This document shows positions 25,522 to 34,815 of a DNA stretch of 64,000 nucleotides, in pieces (position 1 is the first letter of the stretch; the number at the start of each line of letters is the position of its first letter). The notes beneath the pieces were generated by a model. The model searched no databases. It saw nothing but the letters and a program-made list of their open reading frames with translations, and was not told the origin of the DNA. Source of the stretch: Bradyrhizobium sp. Rc3b. GTDB lineage: Bacteria > Pseudomonadota > Alphaproteobacteria > Rhizobiales > Xanthobacteraceae. Where the stretch lies: the NCBI RefSeq assembly GCF_900114915.1, contig NZ_FOUS01000003.1:1-64000 (forward strand). Direction: 5' to 3'. The position numbers and the translations under genes are program-made.

Positions 25522-26528
25522 GCCGCTTTGTCGAACGCCACCCGGCCTGGGCGCTGATCTCGATCATTGCCATTGCCATCGCGCTCTGGCTGGTCTTCGC
25601 GGTCTGGCCGCCCGGCCTCGAAGAAGCCATCGGCCGCAAGCGCGTCTTCCTCAACGCGGTCTTCAACGGCATCACGCTCGGCGGACTCTACTTCCTCGTC
25701 GCCAGCGGCTTCACGCTGATCTTCGGCCTGATGCGCAACGTCAACCTCGCGCACGGCTCGCTCTATCTGTTCGGCGGCTATGTCGGCTACGCCATCAGCA
25801 CGGCGACCGGCTCCTGGCTGCTCAGCTTCATCGTCGCCTTCATCCTCACCGCCCTGGTCGGTGTCCTGCTCCAGTTGATCGTATTCCGCCGGATGGAGGG
25901 CCAGGACCTCAGGCAGACCATGGTGACGATCGGGCTCTCGATCGTGTTCGCCGATCTCATGCTGTGGGCCTGTGGCGGCGACTTTTACCAGATCCAGACG
26001 CCGAACTGGCTGATCGGCCCCATCGAGCTGCCGCTGGTCACGGCGATCAAATCATCGGGCGAGCCGGTCTATCTCCGGTATCCCCTGGTGCGGCTGGTGA
26101 TCTTCGCCGCCTCCGTCGTGATCGGCGTGGCGATGTGGCTCGCGCTCAATCGCACCCGCGCCGGCATGATCATCCGCGCTGGCGTCGACGACCGCGATAT
26201 CCTCGCCGCGACCGGGGTGCGCATCCAGCTCGTCTTCGTCGCGGTGTTCGCGTTCGGTGCGGGACTTGCGGGCATTGCCGGCGTCGTCGGCGGCACCTTC
26301 CAATCATTATCCCCGGGCGAGGACATCCGCTTCCTGCTCGCCTCCCTCGTCGTCGTGATCGTGGGCGGCATGGGCTCGATCCCCGGCGCGGCGCTGGGCG
26401 CGCTGATCATCGGCCTCGCCGAGCAGCTCGGCTCGGTCTACATCCCGACCTATGCCATCGTCGTGACCTTCCTGATCATGGTGCTGGTGCTGGCGATCCG
26501 GCCGCAAGGCCTGTTGGCGAGGCGCTGA
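25518..26528 (+). CDS. LIV-type ABC transporter permease 1 (LivH-like)
   Basis: A 336-residue inner-membrane permease of the branched-chain amino acid type with about nine hydrophobic helices. Family stretches are NGITLGGLYFLVASGFTLIFGLMRNVNLAHGSLYLFGGYVGY, the EAA-like TRAGMIIRAGVDDRDILAATGVR loop, and GGMGSIPGAALGALIIG. The ATG at 25518 is preferred over the GTG three codons earlier. The N-terminus has an extra helix before the usual start. The stop is followed at once by the next permease (TGACATG). Confidence 0.92.
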   Translation: MSRFVERHPAWALISIIAIAIALWLVFAVWPPGLEEAIGRKRVFLNAVFNGITLGGLYFLVASGFTLIFGLMRNVNLAHGSLYLFGGYVGYAISTATGSWLLSFIVAFILTALVGVLLQLIVFRRMEGQDLRQTMVTIGLSIVFADLMLWACGGDFYQIQTPNWLIGPIELPLVTAIKSSGEPVYLRYPLVRLVIFAASVVIGVAMWLALNRTRAGMIIRAGVDDRDILAATGVRIQLVFVAVFAFGAGLAGIAGVVGGTFQSLSPGEDIRFLLASLVVVIVGGMGSIPGAALGALIIGLAEQLGSVYIPTYAIVVTFLIMVLVLAIRPQGLLARR

Positions 26529-26529
26529 C

Positions 26530-27612
26530 ATGTCGCTCACCCACGATGCCCGCGTTGCCGTTCGCCCCGCCGATGTCGCGCAGCGCCCGGCGCGGACATG
26601 GCCGGAGATCAACAATCCCGCCGCCTGGATCGTCGCGATCATTCTCCTGATCATGCCGCTGATCGCGAGCGGCTTCTTCCTGATCGAGATCTTCGCGACC
26701 ACGCTGATCCTCGGCATCATGGCGCTCAGCCTGATGTTCCTCGCCGGCTATGGCGGCATGGTCAGCCTGATGCAGCTCACGATCGCGGGTTTCTCGGCCT
26801 ACATGGTCGCCGTGTTCGGCGTCAGCGGCAACGCCAATATCAGCCTGGGCTGGCCGTGGTGGCTCGCGGTGCCCATGGCGCTGGCGCTGGCGACCGCGTT
26901 CGGCACGCTCGGCGGTGCGCTCGCGGTGCGCACTGAAGGCATCTACACCATCATGATCACGCTCGCGATTGGAGCTGCCTTCTATTATTTCACCAACCAG
27001 AACTGGGCGATCTTCAACGGCCATACCGGCATCAACACCGTGGCCACGCCGCACTTCTGGGGCGTGAACTGGCGCGCCGACATTCCCTTCTATTATGTCG
27101 TGCTCGCGGTTGCCGCGCTCTGCTACTTCGCCGTCGAATATATCTCGCGTGCCCCCTTCGGCCTTGCGCTGCAGGGCGTACGCGATAATCCGCGCCGCAT
27201 GGCGGCGCTCGGCTTCAACGTCAATGCGCACCGTGTCGCCGCCTATGCCTTCGCCTCCTTCGTGGCCGCACTTGCCGGCGTGCTCCAGGTCTGGAACTAC
27301 CGCCAGATCTCGCCGGGCTCGGTCAGTGTCGGGGCCTGCATCGACGTGCTGATCATCGCCGTCGTCGGCGGCATCACGCGTCCGATCGGCCCCTTCATCG
27401 GCGCGCTGATCTTCGTGCTGCTGCGCACCTTCGCGCTCGACTTCCTGGTCAGGCTCGGCCTCGACGGCAACCGCTTCCGGCTACTGATCGGGCTCGGGTT
27501 CCTCGCCATCGTGTTCTGGTCCTCGGACGGCGTCATCGGCCTATGGCAGCGCTGGCGCCAGAGCCAACGCCCCCGCACCGACCGCCAAAACGGAGGACGC
27601 GGTCATGGATAG
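26530..27612 (+). CDS. LIV-type ABC transporter permease 2 (LivM-like)
   Basis: A 360-residue permease pairing with LivH-like. Hydrophobic helices run from ~30 onwards; signatures are MALSLMFLAGYGGMVSLMQLTIAGFSAYMVAVFGV, PFGLALQGVRDNPRRMAALGFNVNAHRVAAYAFASFVAALAG, and VGGITRPIGPFIGALIFV. The first ~28 residues are polar and unusual. The tail overlaps the next gene by 8 nt, supporting one transcript. Confidence 0.92.
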   Translation: MSLTHDARVAVRPADVAQRPARTWPEINNPAAWIVAIILLIMPLIASGFFLIEIFATTLILGIMALSLMFLAGYGGMVSLMQLTIAGFSAYMVAVFGVSGNANISLGWPWWLAVPMALALATAFGTLGGALAVRTEGIYTIMITLAIGAAFYYFTNQNWAIFNGHTGINTVATPHFWGVNWRADIPFYYVVLAVAALCYFAVEYISRAPFGLALQGVRDNPRRMAALGFNVNAHRVAAYAFASFVAALAGVLQVWNYRQISPGSVSVGACIDVLIIAVVGGITRPIGPFIGALIFVLLRTFALDFLVRLGLDGNRFRLLIGLGFLAIVFWSSDGVIGLWQRWRQSQRPRTDRQNGGRGHG

Positions 27613-28387
27613 CGTCGCGCAGCGCCTCTCGGCCGTCGGTGCCGGTGCCGCGCTGGAGCTGCGCGGCGTGACAAGGCTGTTTGGCGCGCTCGCGGCGCTG
27701 ACCGACGTCACCATCACCGTGCGCCCCGGCGAACGCCGCGCCGTGCTCGGCTCCAACGGCGCCGGCAAGACCACGCTGTTCAACTGCATCACCGGCGACT
27801 TCGCGCCCTCCTCCGGCACCATCCGCTTCTTCGGCGAGGACGTCACCCACTTCCCGCCCTATGAACGCATCCGCCGCGGGCTGCGCCGGACCTACCAGAT
27901 CTCAGCGTTGTTCCCCGGCCTCACCGTGCAGGACAATGTCTATCTCGCCTGCCGCGGCGTCTCGCGCGGACGGTTCTCGTTTCTGCGGCCGGGACAAAAC
28001 GATGCCCTGATGCATGCGGCCGACAACCTCGTCCAGGCCGTGCATCTGGCCGCCGTAAAGGACCAGCGCGTGGCCGAGCTCGCGCACGGTCAGCAGCGCC
28101 AGCTCGAGATCGCGCTCGCGCTCGCCGGCGCCCCGCGCTTCGTCCTGTTCGACGAGCCGGCCGCGGGCCTGTCCCCCACCGAGCGGGCCGAGCTGATCGA
28201 GATCCTGACCTCGCTGCCGGCGCATATCGGCTACATCATCATCGAGCACGACATGGACGTCGCCTTGCGCGTCGTCGAGAGCGTCACGATGATGCACAAC
28301 GGCCGCATCTTCAAGGAAGGCCTGCCGGAAGAGATCCAGTCCGACCCCGAGGTGCAGGAGCTTTATCTCGGAGGCGGCCATGAATGA
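27605..28387 (+). CDS. LIV-type ABC transporter ATP-binding protein (LivG-like)
   Basis: A 260-residue ATPase with Walker A GSNGAGKTT, Q-loop RRTYQISALFPGLTVQDNVYLA, a signature region LAHGQQRQLEIALALA (LAHGQ replaces the canonical LSGGQ, as usual in this subgroup), Walker B FVLFDEPAAGLSP and the switch His in IIEHDMDV. It overlaps both neighbours by 8 nt. It pairs with the fused ATPase that follows. Confidence 0.93.
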   Translation: MDSVAQRLSAVGAGAALELRGVTRLFGALAALTDVTITVRPGERRAVLGSNGAGKTTLFNCITGDFAPSSGTIRFFGEDVTHFPPYERIRRGLRRTYQISALFPGLTVQDNVYLACRGVSRGRFSFLRPGQNDALMHAADNLVQAVHLAAVKDQRVAELAHGQQRQLEIALALAGAPRFVLFDEPAAGLSPTERAELIEILTSLPAHIGYIIIEHDMDVALRVVESVTMMHNGRIFKEGLPEEIQSDPEVQELYLGGGHE

Positions 28388-30590
28388 GGCCCGCCGCTCC
28401 GCCGCCGCGCTCGAGGTCCGCGGGCTCGACGTCTATTACGGCCACTCGCACGCCCTGCAGGGCGTCGACCTGACGCTGGAGAGCGGCGTGTTCTCCGTCG
28501 TCGGCCGCAACGGCATGGGCAAGACCACGCTGTGCAAGGCGATCATGGGGCTGGTCGGCGTCAGCGGCGGGTCGATCCGTGTCCGCGGCGAGGACATCAC
28601 GCGGCGGCCCTCCGCCCAGATCGCCCGGCTCGGCGTCGGCTACGTGCCGCAGGGACGCCGCCTGTGGCGTTCGCTCAGCGTCGACGAGCATTTGCGGCTG
28701 GCCGGCGGCATGCGTTCCGGCGCATGGACGGTCGAGCGCATCTACGACACCTTCCCGCGCCTCGCCGAGCGCAAAGATCACGGCGGTGGCCAGCTCTCGG
28801 GCGGCGAGCAGCAGATGCTGGCGATCTCGCGCGCGCTGCTCACCAATCCGCATTTGTTGATCATGGACGAGCCGACCGAGGGACTTGCGCCTGTCATCGT
28901 GGCGCAGGTCGAGGAGATGCTGCTGCGGCTCGGTGAGGACGGCGACATGTCCGTGCTGGTGATCGAGCAGAACATCGGCGTCGCCACCGCTGTCTCGCGC
29001 AACGTCGCGATCATGGTCAATGGCCGCATCAATCGCATCATCGACTCCGCGCGGCTCGCCGCCGACCGCGAGCTCCAGCAACGCCTGCTCGGCGTCGGGC
29101 TTCACGCCGAGCTCGAGCCGGATATCGAGATCCCCGCATCCGGCCCGGACGCTAAACCGGCGCCGGCGCCGCGCCGCGACGGGCCGATCCGCATTTACGT
29201 CTCCAACCCAACGCTGCCGACGCGATGGTCGCAGCCGGTGCCGATCGCCCGCATCGAGGCGGCGGCGCGCACACTCTCGACCCAGGTCGCGCGGCTCGAC
29301 GAGACCGCGCGGCGCAAGCGCGAGCCGATGGCGGCGCAGACCGCCGGCCCGCCCGTCGTGCTGGTCGTCGGCACGCTCGACACCAAGGGCCTCGAGCTGC
29401 GCTTCATCCGCGACATCATCGCCGAAACCGGCCTGCGCACGCGGCTGGTCGACGTCTCGACCAGTGGCAAGCATTCCAGCTGCGATGTCTCCGCGCAGGA
29501 GATCGCGCTCAACCACGGCCGCGGCGGTGCCGCGGTGTTCGGCCCCGACCGCGGCGCTGCCGTGACCGCGATGGCCGACGCGTTCGCCAGCTGGCTGCGG
29601 CGCCAGGGCAATGTCGCCGGCGTGATCTCGGCCGGCGGCTCGGGCGCGGCGTCGCTGGTTGCCCCGGGCATGCGCGCGCTTCCCGTCGGCGTGCCGAAGC
29701 TGATCATCTCCTCCGTCGCCTCCGGCGAGGTCGGGCCCTATGTCGGTTCGGCCGACATCACGATGATGCACTCGGTCACCGACGTGCAGGGGCTGAACTC
29801 GATCTCGCGCGCGGTGCTCGCCAACGGTGCCAATGCGCTCGCCGGCATGGTCAAGGCGCGGCTGGATGTGCGGGCCGCGACGGCACGGGAGGCCGGCGGC
29901 CTGCCGTCGGTCGGCATCACCATGTTCGGCGTGACGACGCCGGCGGTGCAGAAGATCGCTGCCGAGCTGCGCGACGATTTCGAGTGCCTGGTCTTCCATG
30001 CCACCGGCGTCGGCGGCCGCTCCATGGAGAAACTCGTCGAATCCGGCCAGCTCGCCGGCGTCATCGACCTCACCACGACGGAGGTCTGCGATCTCCTGAT
30101 GGGCGGCGTGTTTCCTGCAACCGAGGATCGCTTCGGTGCGATCATCCGCACGCGCGTCCCCTATGTCGGCTCGGTCGGCGCGCTCGACATGGTCAATTTC
30201 GGCGCGCCCGACACCATTCCCGAGCGCTACCGCGGCCGCAAATTCCACGTCCACAATCCGCAGGTGACGTTGATGCGGACGAGCGTGGAAGAGAACGAGC
30301 GCATCGGCCGGTGGATCGGCGAGCGCCTCAACCAGATGGACGGCCCGGTGCGGTTCTTCCTGCCCGAGGGCGGCGTCTCCGCACTCGATGCGCGGGGCCA
30401 GCCGTTCTGGGATCCGGACGCCGATGCCGCGCTGTTCCGCACGCTGGAGCGCACCGTGCGGCAGACCGGCAATCGGCAGCTCATCCGCACGCCCAAGAAC
30501 ATCAACGATCCCGACTTCGCCGCCGCCATCGTCGGTGCGTTCCGAACCCTGTTCGGTCGCACCGGCGCGCGGCGGAGACTAGCGAGGTAA
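28380..30590 (+). CDS. LivF-like ABC ATPase fused to a Tm-1-like (UPF0261) domain
   Basis: A 736-residue fusion. Residues 1-~245 are a LivF-type ABC ATPase: Walker A GRNGMGKTT at 42-50, signature LSGGE at 139-143, Walker B LLIMDEP at 159-165, EQN switch region near 196. A ~75-residue linker rich in Pro, Arg and Ala follows. From ~323 to the end is a UPF0261/Tm-1-like domain (VLVVGTLDTKGLELRFIRD, SAGGSGAASLVAPGMRALPVG, GVTTPAVQKIAAEL, HATGVGGRSMEKLVESG, DLTTTEVCDLLMGG). LivF proteins normally end near residue 240, so the second half is an addition. It is fully in frame with no sign of error. The TIM-barrel gene that is Tm-1's usual partner starts 4 nt later. The function of the Tm-1-like domain is not established. 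Confidence 0.9.
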   Translation: MNEARRSAAALEVRGLDVYYGHSHALQGVDLTLESGVFSVVGRNGMGKTTLCKAIMGLVGVSGGSIRVRGEDITRRPSAQIARLGVGYVPQGRRLWRSLSVDEHLRLAGGMRSGAWTVERIYDTFPRLAERKDHGGGQLSGGEQQMLAISRALLTNPHLLIMDEPTEGLAPVIVAQVEEMLLRLGEDGDMSVLVIEQNIGVATAVSRNVAIMVNGRINRIIDSARLAADRELQQRLLGVGLHAELEPDIEIPASGPDAKPAPAPRRDGPIRIYVSNPTLPTRWSQPVPIARIEAAARTLSTQVARLDETARRKREPMAAQTAGPPVVLVVGTLDTKGLELRFIRDIIAETGLRTRLVDVSTSGKHSSCDVSAQEIALNHGRGGAAVFGPDRGAAVTAMADAFASWLRRQGNVAGVISAGGSGAASLVAPGMRALPVGVPKLIISSVASGEVGPYVGSADITMMHSVTDVQGLNSISRAVLANGANALAGMVKARLDVRAATAREAGGLPSVGITMFGVTTPAVQKIAAELRDDFECLVFHATGVGGRSMEKLVESGQLAGVIDLTTTEVCDLLMGGVFPATEDRFGAIIRTRVPYVGSVGALDMVNFGAPDTIPERYRGRKFHVHNPQVTLMRTSVEENERIGRWIGERLNQMDGPVRFFLPEGGVSALDARGQPFWDPDADAALFRTLERTVRQTGNRQLIRTPKNINDPDFAAAIVGAFRTLFGRTGARRRLAR

Positions 30591-30593
30591 GCG

Positions 30594-31427
30594 ATGCCAA
30601 GGTTTGAACGCGCAGCACTCCTGAGGCGGTTCCGCGAGATGGCGAAGCGCGGCGAGCCGATCGTCGGCGGCGGCGCCGGCACCGGGCTGTCAGCCAAATG
30701 CGAGGAGGCCGGCGGCGTCGATCTTATCGTGATCTACAATTCCGGACGCTACCGCATGGCCGGTCGCGGCTCGCTCGCGGGCCTGATGGCTTACGGCGAC
30801 GCCAACGCCATCGTGCTGGACATGGCCGGCGAGGTGCTGCCCGTAGTCACGAAGACGCCGGTGCTCGCGGGCGTCAACGGCACCGATCCCTTCCGCGACA
30901 TGGACGCGTTTCTCGACCAGCTGAAGGCGCTTGGCTTCGCCGGCGTGCAGAACTTTCCGACCGTCGGCCTGATCGACGGCACCTTCCGCGCCAATCTCGA
31001 AGAGACCGGGATGTCCTACGCGCTCGAGATCGACATGATCGCCAAGGCCCACGACAAGGACATGCTGACGACGCCCTATGTGTTCAGCGAGAAGGAAGCG
31101 GCCGCGATGGCGATCGCCGGCGCCGACATCGTCGTCTGCCACATGGGGCTGACGACCGGCGGCACGATCGGCGCGCAGACCGCATTGAGGCTGAAGGACT
31201 GTCCGGCGCAGATCGACACCTGGGCCTCCGCCGCGCTCAGCGTCAACCCTGATATCCTGGTGCTGGCGCATGGCGGCCCGATCGCTGATCCCGCCGATGC
31301 CGATTTCATCATGAAGAACACCCGCCATTGCCACGGCTTCTACGGGGCCTCCTCGATGGAGCGGCTTCCCGTGGAGCGGGCGCTGACGGAGCAGGTACGT
31401 CAATTCAAGGCGATCGGCGCGCGGTAA
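30594..31427 (+). CDS. phosphoenolpyruvate hydrolase-like TIM-barrel protein
   Basis: A 277-residue TIM barrel of the PEP-hydrolase/TIM-barrel signal-transduction family ([85 protein letters not shown]). In plants this domain forms the C-terminal half of Tm-1 proteins, and in bacteria it is encoded next to the UPF0261 gene, as here. The true reaction is unclear. The ATG lies 4 nt after the fused ATPase gene, so the two proteins are probably made together and act as a complex. Confidence 0.88.
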   Translation: MPRFERAALLRRFREMAKRGEPIVGGGAGTGLSAKCEEAGGVDLIVIYNSGRYRMAGRGSLAGLMAYGDANAIVLDMAGEVLPVVTKTPVLAGVNGTDPFRDMDAFLDQLKALGFAGVQNFPTVGLIDGTFRANLEETGMSYALEIDMIAKAHDKDMLTTPYVFSEKEAAAMAIAGADIVVCHMGLTTGGTIGAQTALRLKDCPAQIDTWASAALSVNPDILVLAHGGPIADPADADFIMKNTRHCHGFYGASSMERLPVERALTEQVRQFKAIGAR

Positions 31428-31453
31428 CGCCTGAAGGTTCGAGGGAGGAAAAG

Positions 31454-34366
31454 ATGTCGGGGATGTTGGTCGGTGAATTGATCCTCTGGCTGATCGTCGC
31501 GGTCGTCGTGATCGTGGTCGGCGTCTATATTGTGAACTGGCTCTACCATCGCTCCTCCAAGGAGACCTCGTTCGTCCGGACCGGCTTCCTCGGCGAACGC
31601 GTGGTGATCAATGGCGGCGCGTTCGTGCTGCCGTTCATCCACGATTACACGCCCGTCAACATGAACGTGCTGCCGATGGGCATCGTCCGCTCCAGGCAGG
31701 ACGCCGTGATCACCCGCGACCGCATGCGCGTCGACATCGAAGCCGATTTCTATGTCCGGGTGCAGCCGACCCGCGAGGCCGTCTCGATCGCGGCTGCCAC
31801 GCTCGGCCGCCGCACCATGGAGCCCGGGCAGCTCCATGCGCTGCTGGCCGGCAAGTTCATCTCCGCGATCCGTTCGGTCGCCTCCGAGATGACCATGGAG
31901 GAGATGCACGAGCGGCGCGGCGACTATGTCGTGCGGGTCAAGACCAACGCGGCCGAAGCCCTCGCCCAGAACGGCCTCGAGCTCGAATCGGTCGCCATCA
32001 CCGATCTCGACCAGACCGATCTCGAATTCTTCAACCCGTCGAACCGGTTCGACGCCGAAGGCCTGACCCAGCTGATGCAGGACATCGAGGCCAAGCGGAA
32101 GCTGCGCAACGACATCGAGCAGGATTCGATGATCAAGATCCGGGCGCGCAATCTGGAGGCCGAGCGGCAGGCGCTGGAGATCGAGCGCGAGAGCGAGACA
32201 GCACGCCTGGAGCAGGAACGCGACATCGAGATGCGACGTGCGCTTCAGCGCACGGAAGTGGCCCGCGAACGGGCGCTGCGCGAAACCGAGGCCGAGCAGG
32301 CGCAGATCTCCGCGCGCGAGGCCATCGAGCGCGCCCGCATCGCCAACGACCAGGCGATCGCGGAAGCCCGCATCGCCTCGGAGCGCGAAACCCGCCAGAA
32401 GGAGATCGAGCGGACCCGCACCATCGAGGAGAAGGAGCTGCTGGCGCGCGAGGAGATCGAGAAGACCAGGATCGCCAACCAGCGCTCGATCGACACCACC
32501 CGCATCGCATCCGAGCGCGACGTGCGCCAGCGCGAGATCGAGCGGATGCGCACGGTCGAGGAAGCAGAGATCGCGGCCCGTGAAGCCATCGAGAAGGCGC
32601 GGATCCAGCAGGACCGCGTCGTCACCGACGCCCGCATCGCCAACGAGGAGGAAACCAGGCGCCGCGAGATCGAGCGCACGCGTGCCGTCGACGAGGCCGA
32701 GATCGCCGCCCGTGAGGCGACCGAGAAGGCCCGCATCGCCCAGACGCTGATCGTCAATGTCGAGCGCATCTCTTCCGACGAGCGCACCCGCGCGCTGGAG
32801 ATCCAGCAGGTGCGCACCATCCAGGAGGCCGAGATCGAGGCCCAGCGCGCGGTCGAGGCCGCCCGCATCGCCCGCGAGCGGACGCTCGCCGCCGAGCGCA
32901 TTGCCGCCGAGCAGAACACGCGGCAGCTGGAGATCGAGCGCAACCAGGCGCTCGACGTCGCCGGCATTGCGGCGCGCGAGACCACGGAGGCCAGCCGGAT
33001 CGCCCAGGAGGAGCGCGTGCGCTCACTGGAGATCGCCCGCAACCGCGCCGTCGAGGAGGCCGACATCGCCTCGCGCGAGGCGATCGAGGCGGCCCGCATC
33101 GCCCAGGAGAAGGCGGTCGCGGCCGAGCGGATCCAGGCCGAGCGCGACACCCGTTCGCTCGAAATCGAGCGCACCGGCGTGCTGGAGGCGGCCGAGCTCA
33201 AGCGGCGCGACGCCATCGAGCGCCAGCGCATCACGGTCGACCTGGCGCTCGAGGCCGAGCGCATCAACTCCTCCAAGAAGCGCGAAGTGCTCAACATCGA
33301 GCAGAAGAAGGCGATCGAGATCGCCGACGAGGACCGCGTCATCGCGCTGTCGACCAAGAAGTCCGAGCGGATCGATGCCGACCGCCAGGTCCGGCAGGCC
33401 GAGATCGTCGCGCGCAAGGAGGTCGAGACCACCGACGTCTCGCGCGAGCAAGCGCTGGAGGCCGCCCGCATCGAGCGCCGCCGCGCCATCGAGCAGCTCG
33501 AGGTCGCCCGCGTCCAGTCGCTGCAGGAGGCCGAGATCGCCTCCCGCGAGGAGGTCGAGCGCGCGCGCATTGCATCCGATCGCGGCCTCGACGAAGCCCG
33601 CGTCGGCCGTGAGCGCGAGCTGCGCAAGCTCGAGGTCAACCGCGAAAAGGATGTCGAGACGGTGCTGATGGAAAAGGCCATCGCCATCCATCAGAAATCG
33701 CTGGAAGAGTCCGCGGCTCGCGCCGCCGCCGAGGAAGCGCGGATGCGCGCGACCGAAGCCACTGAGCGCGTCATCACCGCGCGCGAGAGCGAGATCGCCA
33801 AACGGCGCAAGACGGTCGAGGTGCTGCTCGCAGAGAAGCAGGCCGAGGAGACCCGGATCGCCGCGGAAGCTGAGCGCGTGCGCGCGGCCGTCGAGGCGGA
33901 AGCGCAGCGGATGCTGAATGAGGCCGAGAACGTGCTGACCGATCAGGCGCGCTACTCGCTGTTCCGCCGCAAGCTGCTCGACCGGATCGAGGGCATCGTC
34001 CGCGAGAGCGTCAAGCCGATGGAGAAGATCGAGGGCATCCGCATCCTCCAGGTAGACGGCCTCAACGGCAACGGCCATGGTGGCAATGGCGGCCGCAGCG
34101 CCACCGACGAGGTGATCGATTCCGCCCTGCGCTACCGCGTCCAGGCACCGCTGATCGATTCCATCCTTTCCGACATCGGCGTCGAAGGCGGCAGCCTCGC
34201 CAAGATGCCGGGCCTGATCCGCGAAGCCCGCGACATGCAGGGCATCAAGGACTCCGCCCGCAAGAGCGGTGGTGGCGGAGGTGGCGGCGACAAGCCGGCG
34301 GCCGCCCCGCCCGCGGCCGAGGGCGGCGAGCCGCCGGCCGAGCGCGGGCCGCGGAAGAAGAGCTGA
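31454..34366 (+). CDS. giant YqiK/flotillin-like SPFH protein
   Basis: A 970-residue membrane scaffold protein; YqiK-type flotillins are usually 500-700. A transmembrane helix lies at ~5-30, a Band 7/SPFH domain at ~33-235 (RTGFLGERVVINGGAFVLPFIHDYTPVNMNVLPMGI), then a very long charged coiled coil at ~235-820 made largely of 44-residue repeats. A conserved flotillin C-terminal region spans ~828-925, and a Gly/Pro-rich tail ends at KKS. The start at 31454 follows GGGAGG; the open frame upstream is shadow. Its place between transport genes and a molybdenum hydroxylase suggests a membrane platform for that system. There is no NfeD-type partner nearby. Confidence 0.9.
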   Translation: MSGMLVGELILWLIVAVVVIVVGVYIVNWLYHRSSKETSFVRTGFLGERVVINGGAFVLPFIHDYTPVNMNVLPMGIVRSRQDAVITRDRMRVDIEADFYVRVQPTREAVSIAAATLGRRTMEPGQLHALLAGKFISAIRSVASEMTMEEMHERRGDYVVRVKTNAAEALAQNGLELESVAITDLDQTDLEFFNPSNRFDAEGLTQLMQDIEAKRKLRNDIEQDSMIKIRARNLEAERQALEIERESETARLEQERDIEMRRALQRTEVARERALRETEAEQAQISAREAIERARIANDQAIAEARIASERETRQKEIERTRTIEEKELLAREEIEKTRIANQRSIDTTRIASERDVRQREIERMRTVEEAEIAAREAIEKARIQQDRVVTDARIANEEETRRREIERTRAVDEAEIAAREATEKARIAQTLIVNVERISSDERTRALEIQQVRTIQEAEIEAQRAVEAARIARERTLAAERIAAEQNTRQLEIERNQALDVAGIAARETTEASRIAQEERVRSLEIARNRAVEEADIASREAIEAARIAQEKAVAAERIQAERDTRSLEIERTGVLEAAELKRRDAIERQRITVDLALEAERINSSKKREVLNIEQKKAIEIADEDRVIALSTKKSERIDADRQVRQAEIVARKEVETTDVSREQALEAARIERRRAIEQLEVARVQSLQEAEIASREEVERARIASDRGLDEARVGRERELRKLEVNREKDVETVLMEKAIAIHQKSLEESAARAAAEEARMRATEATERVITARESEIAKRRKTVEVLLAEKQAEETRIAAEAERVRAAVEAEAQRMLNEAENVLTDQARYSLFRRKLLDRIEGIVRESVKPMEKIEGIRILQVDGLNGNGHGGNGGRSATDEVIDSALRYRVQAPLIDSILSDIGVEGGSLAKMPGLIREARDMQGIKDSARKSGGGGGGGDKPAAAPPAAEGGEPPAERGPRKKS
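32252..33274 (+). repeat. eight tandem coiled-coil repeats in the flotillin gene
   Basis: Residues 267-607 align as eight units: seven of 44 residues (132 bp) and one, the sixth (487-519), of 33. A typical unit core reads EIAAREAIEKARIA and ends ARIASE or AERIAAE. 44 = 4 x 11 and 33 = 3 x 11, so the pattern is a hendecad coiled coil. A ninth, detached copy is at residues 677-720. Units have diverged enough that the DNA is not identical. Confidence 0.8.
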
Positions 34367-34375
34367 GGTCGCGCC

Positions 34376-34813
34376 ATGGCCCGCGTCTACGTCTCCACTG
34401 TCGTCAATGCCCGCAACGACCGCGTCTGGGCGCGGGTGCGCGATTTCAACGGCCTGCCGAACTGGCATCCGGCCATCGCCGAAAGCCGCATCGAGGGCGG
34501 CGAGCCCGCCGACAAGATCGGTTGCGTCAGGGATTTCCGCCTGCGCAACGGCGACCGCATCCGCGAGAAGCTGCTCGGCCTCTCCGACTACGACATGTTC
34601 TGCACCTATTCGATCCTGGAATCTCCGATGGGTGTCGAGAACTATGTCGCAACCCTGCGGCTGACCCCCGTCACCGACGGCGACCAGACCTTCATGGAAT
34701 GGACCGCCGAATTCGATTGCGCGCCGGAGCGTGAGACCGAGCTCGTCAGCAATATCGGCGGCGGCGTGTTCCAGGGCGGATTTGATGCGCTCAAGCGCGT
34801 GTTCGGAGGCTGA
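34376..34813 (+). CDS. SRPBCC family protein 1 (CoxG-like)
   Basis: A 145-residue START/Bet v1-fold protein (VYVSTVVNARNDRVWARVRDFNGLPNWHPAIAESRIEGGEPADKIGCVRDF, then ENYVATLRLTPVTDGDQTFMEWTAEF). In CO-dehydrogenase clusters the SRPBCC protein CoxG helps dock the hydroxylase to the membrane; a similar role with the neighbouring flotillin is plausible. It forms a tandem pair with the next gene. Confidence 0.88.
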   Translation: MARVYVSTVVNARNDRVWARVRDFNGLPNWHPAIAESRIEGGEPADKIGCVRDFRLRNGDRIREKLLGLSDYDMFCTYSILESPMGVENYVATLRLTPVTDGDQTFMEWTAEFDCAPERETELVSNIGGGVFQGGFDALKRVFGG

Positions 34814-34815
34814 CC

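Noticed and set aside
28311..30254. 647-codon open frame antisense to the ABC/Tm-1 fusion
   Set aside because: Low-complexity Arg/Asp/His translation without a family. It is the same shadow effect as many other long antisense frames here (32245-33687, 36620-38119, 42090-44576).
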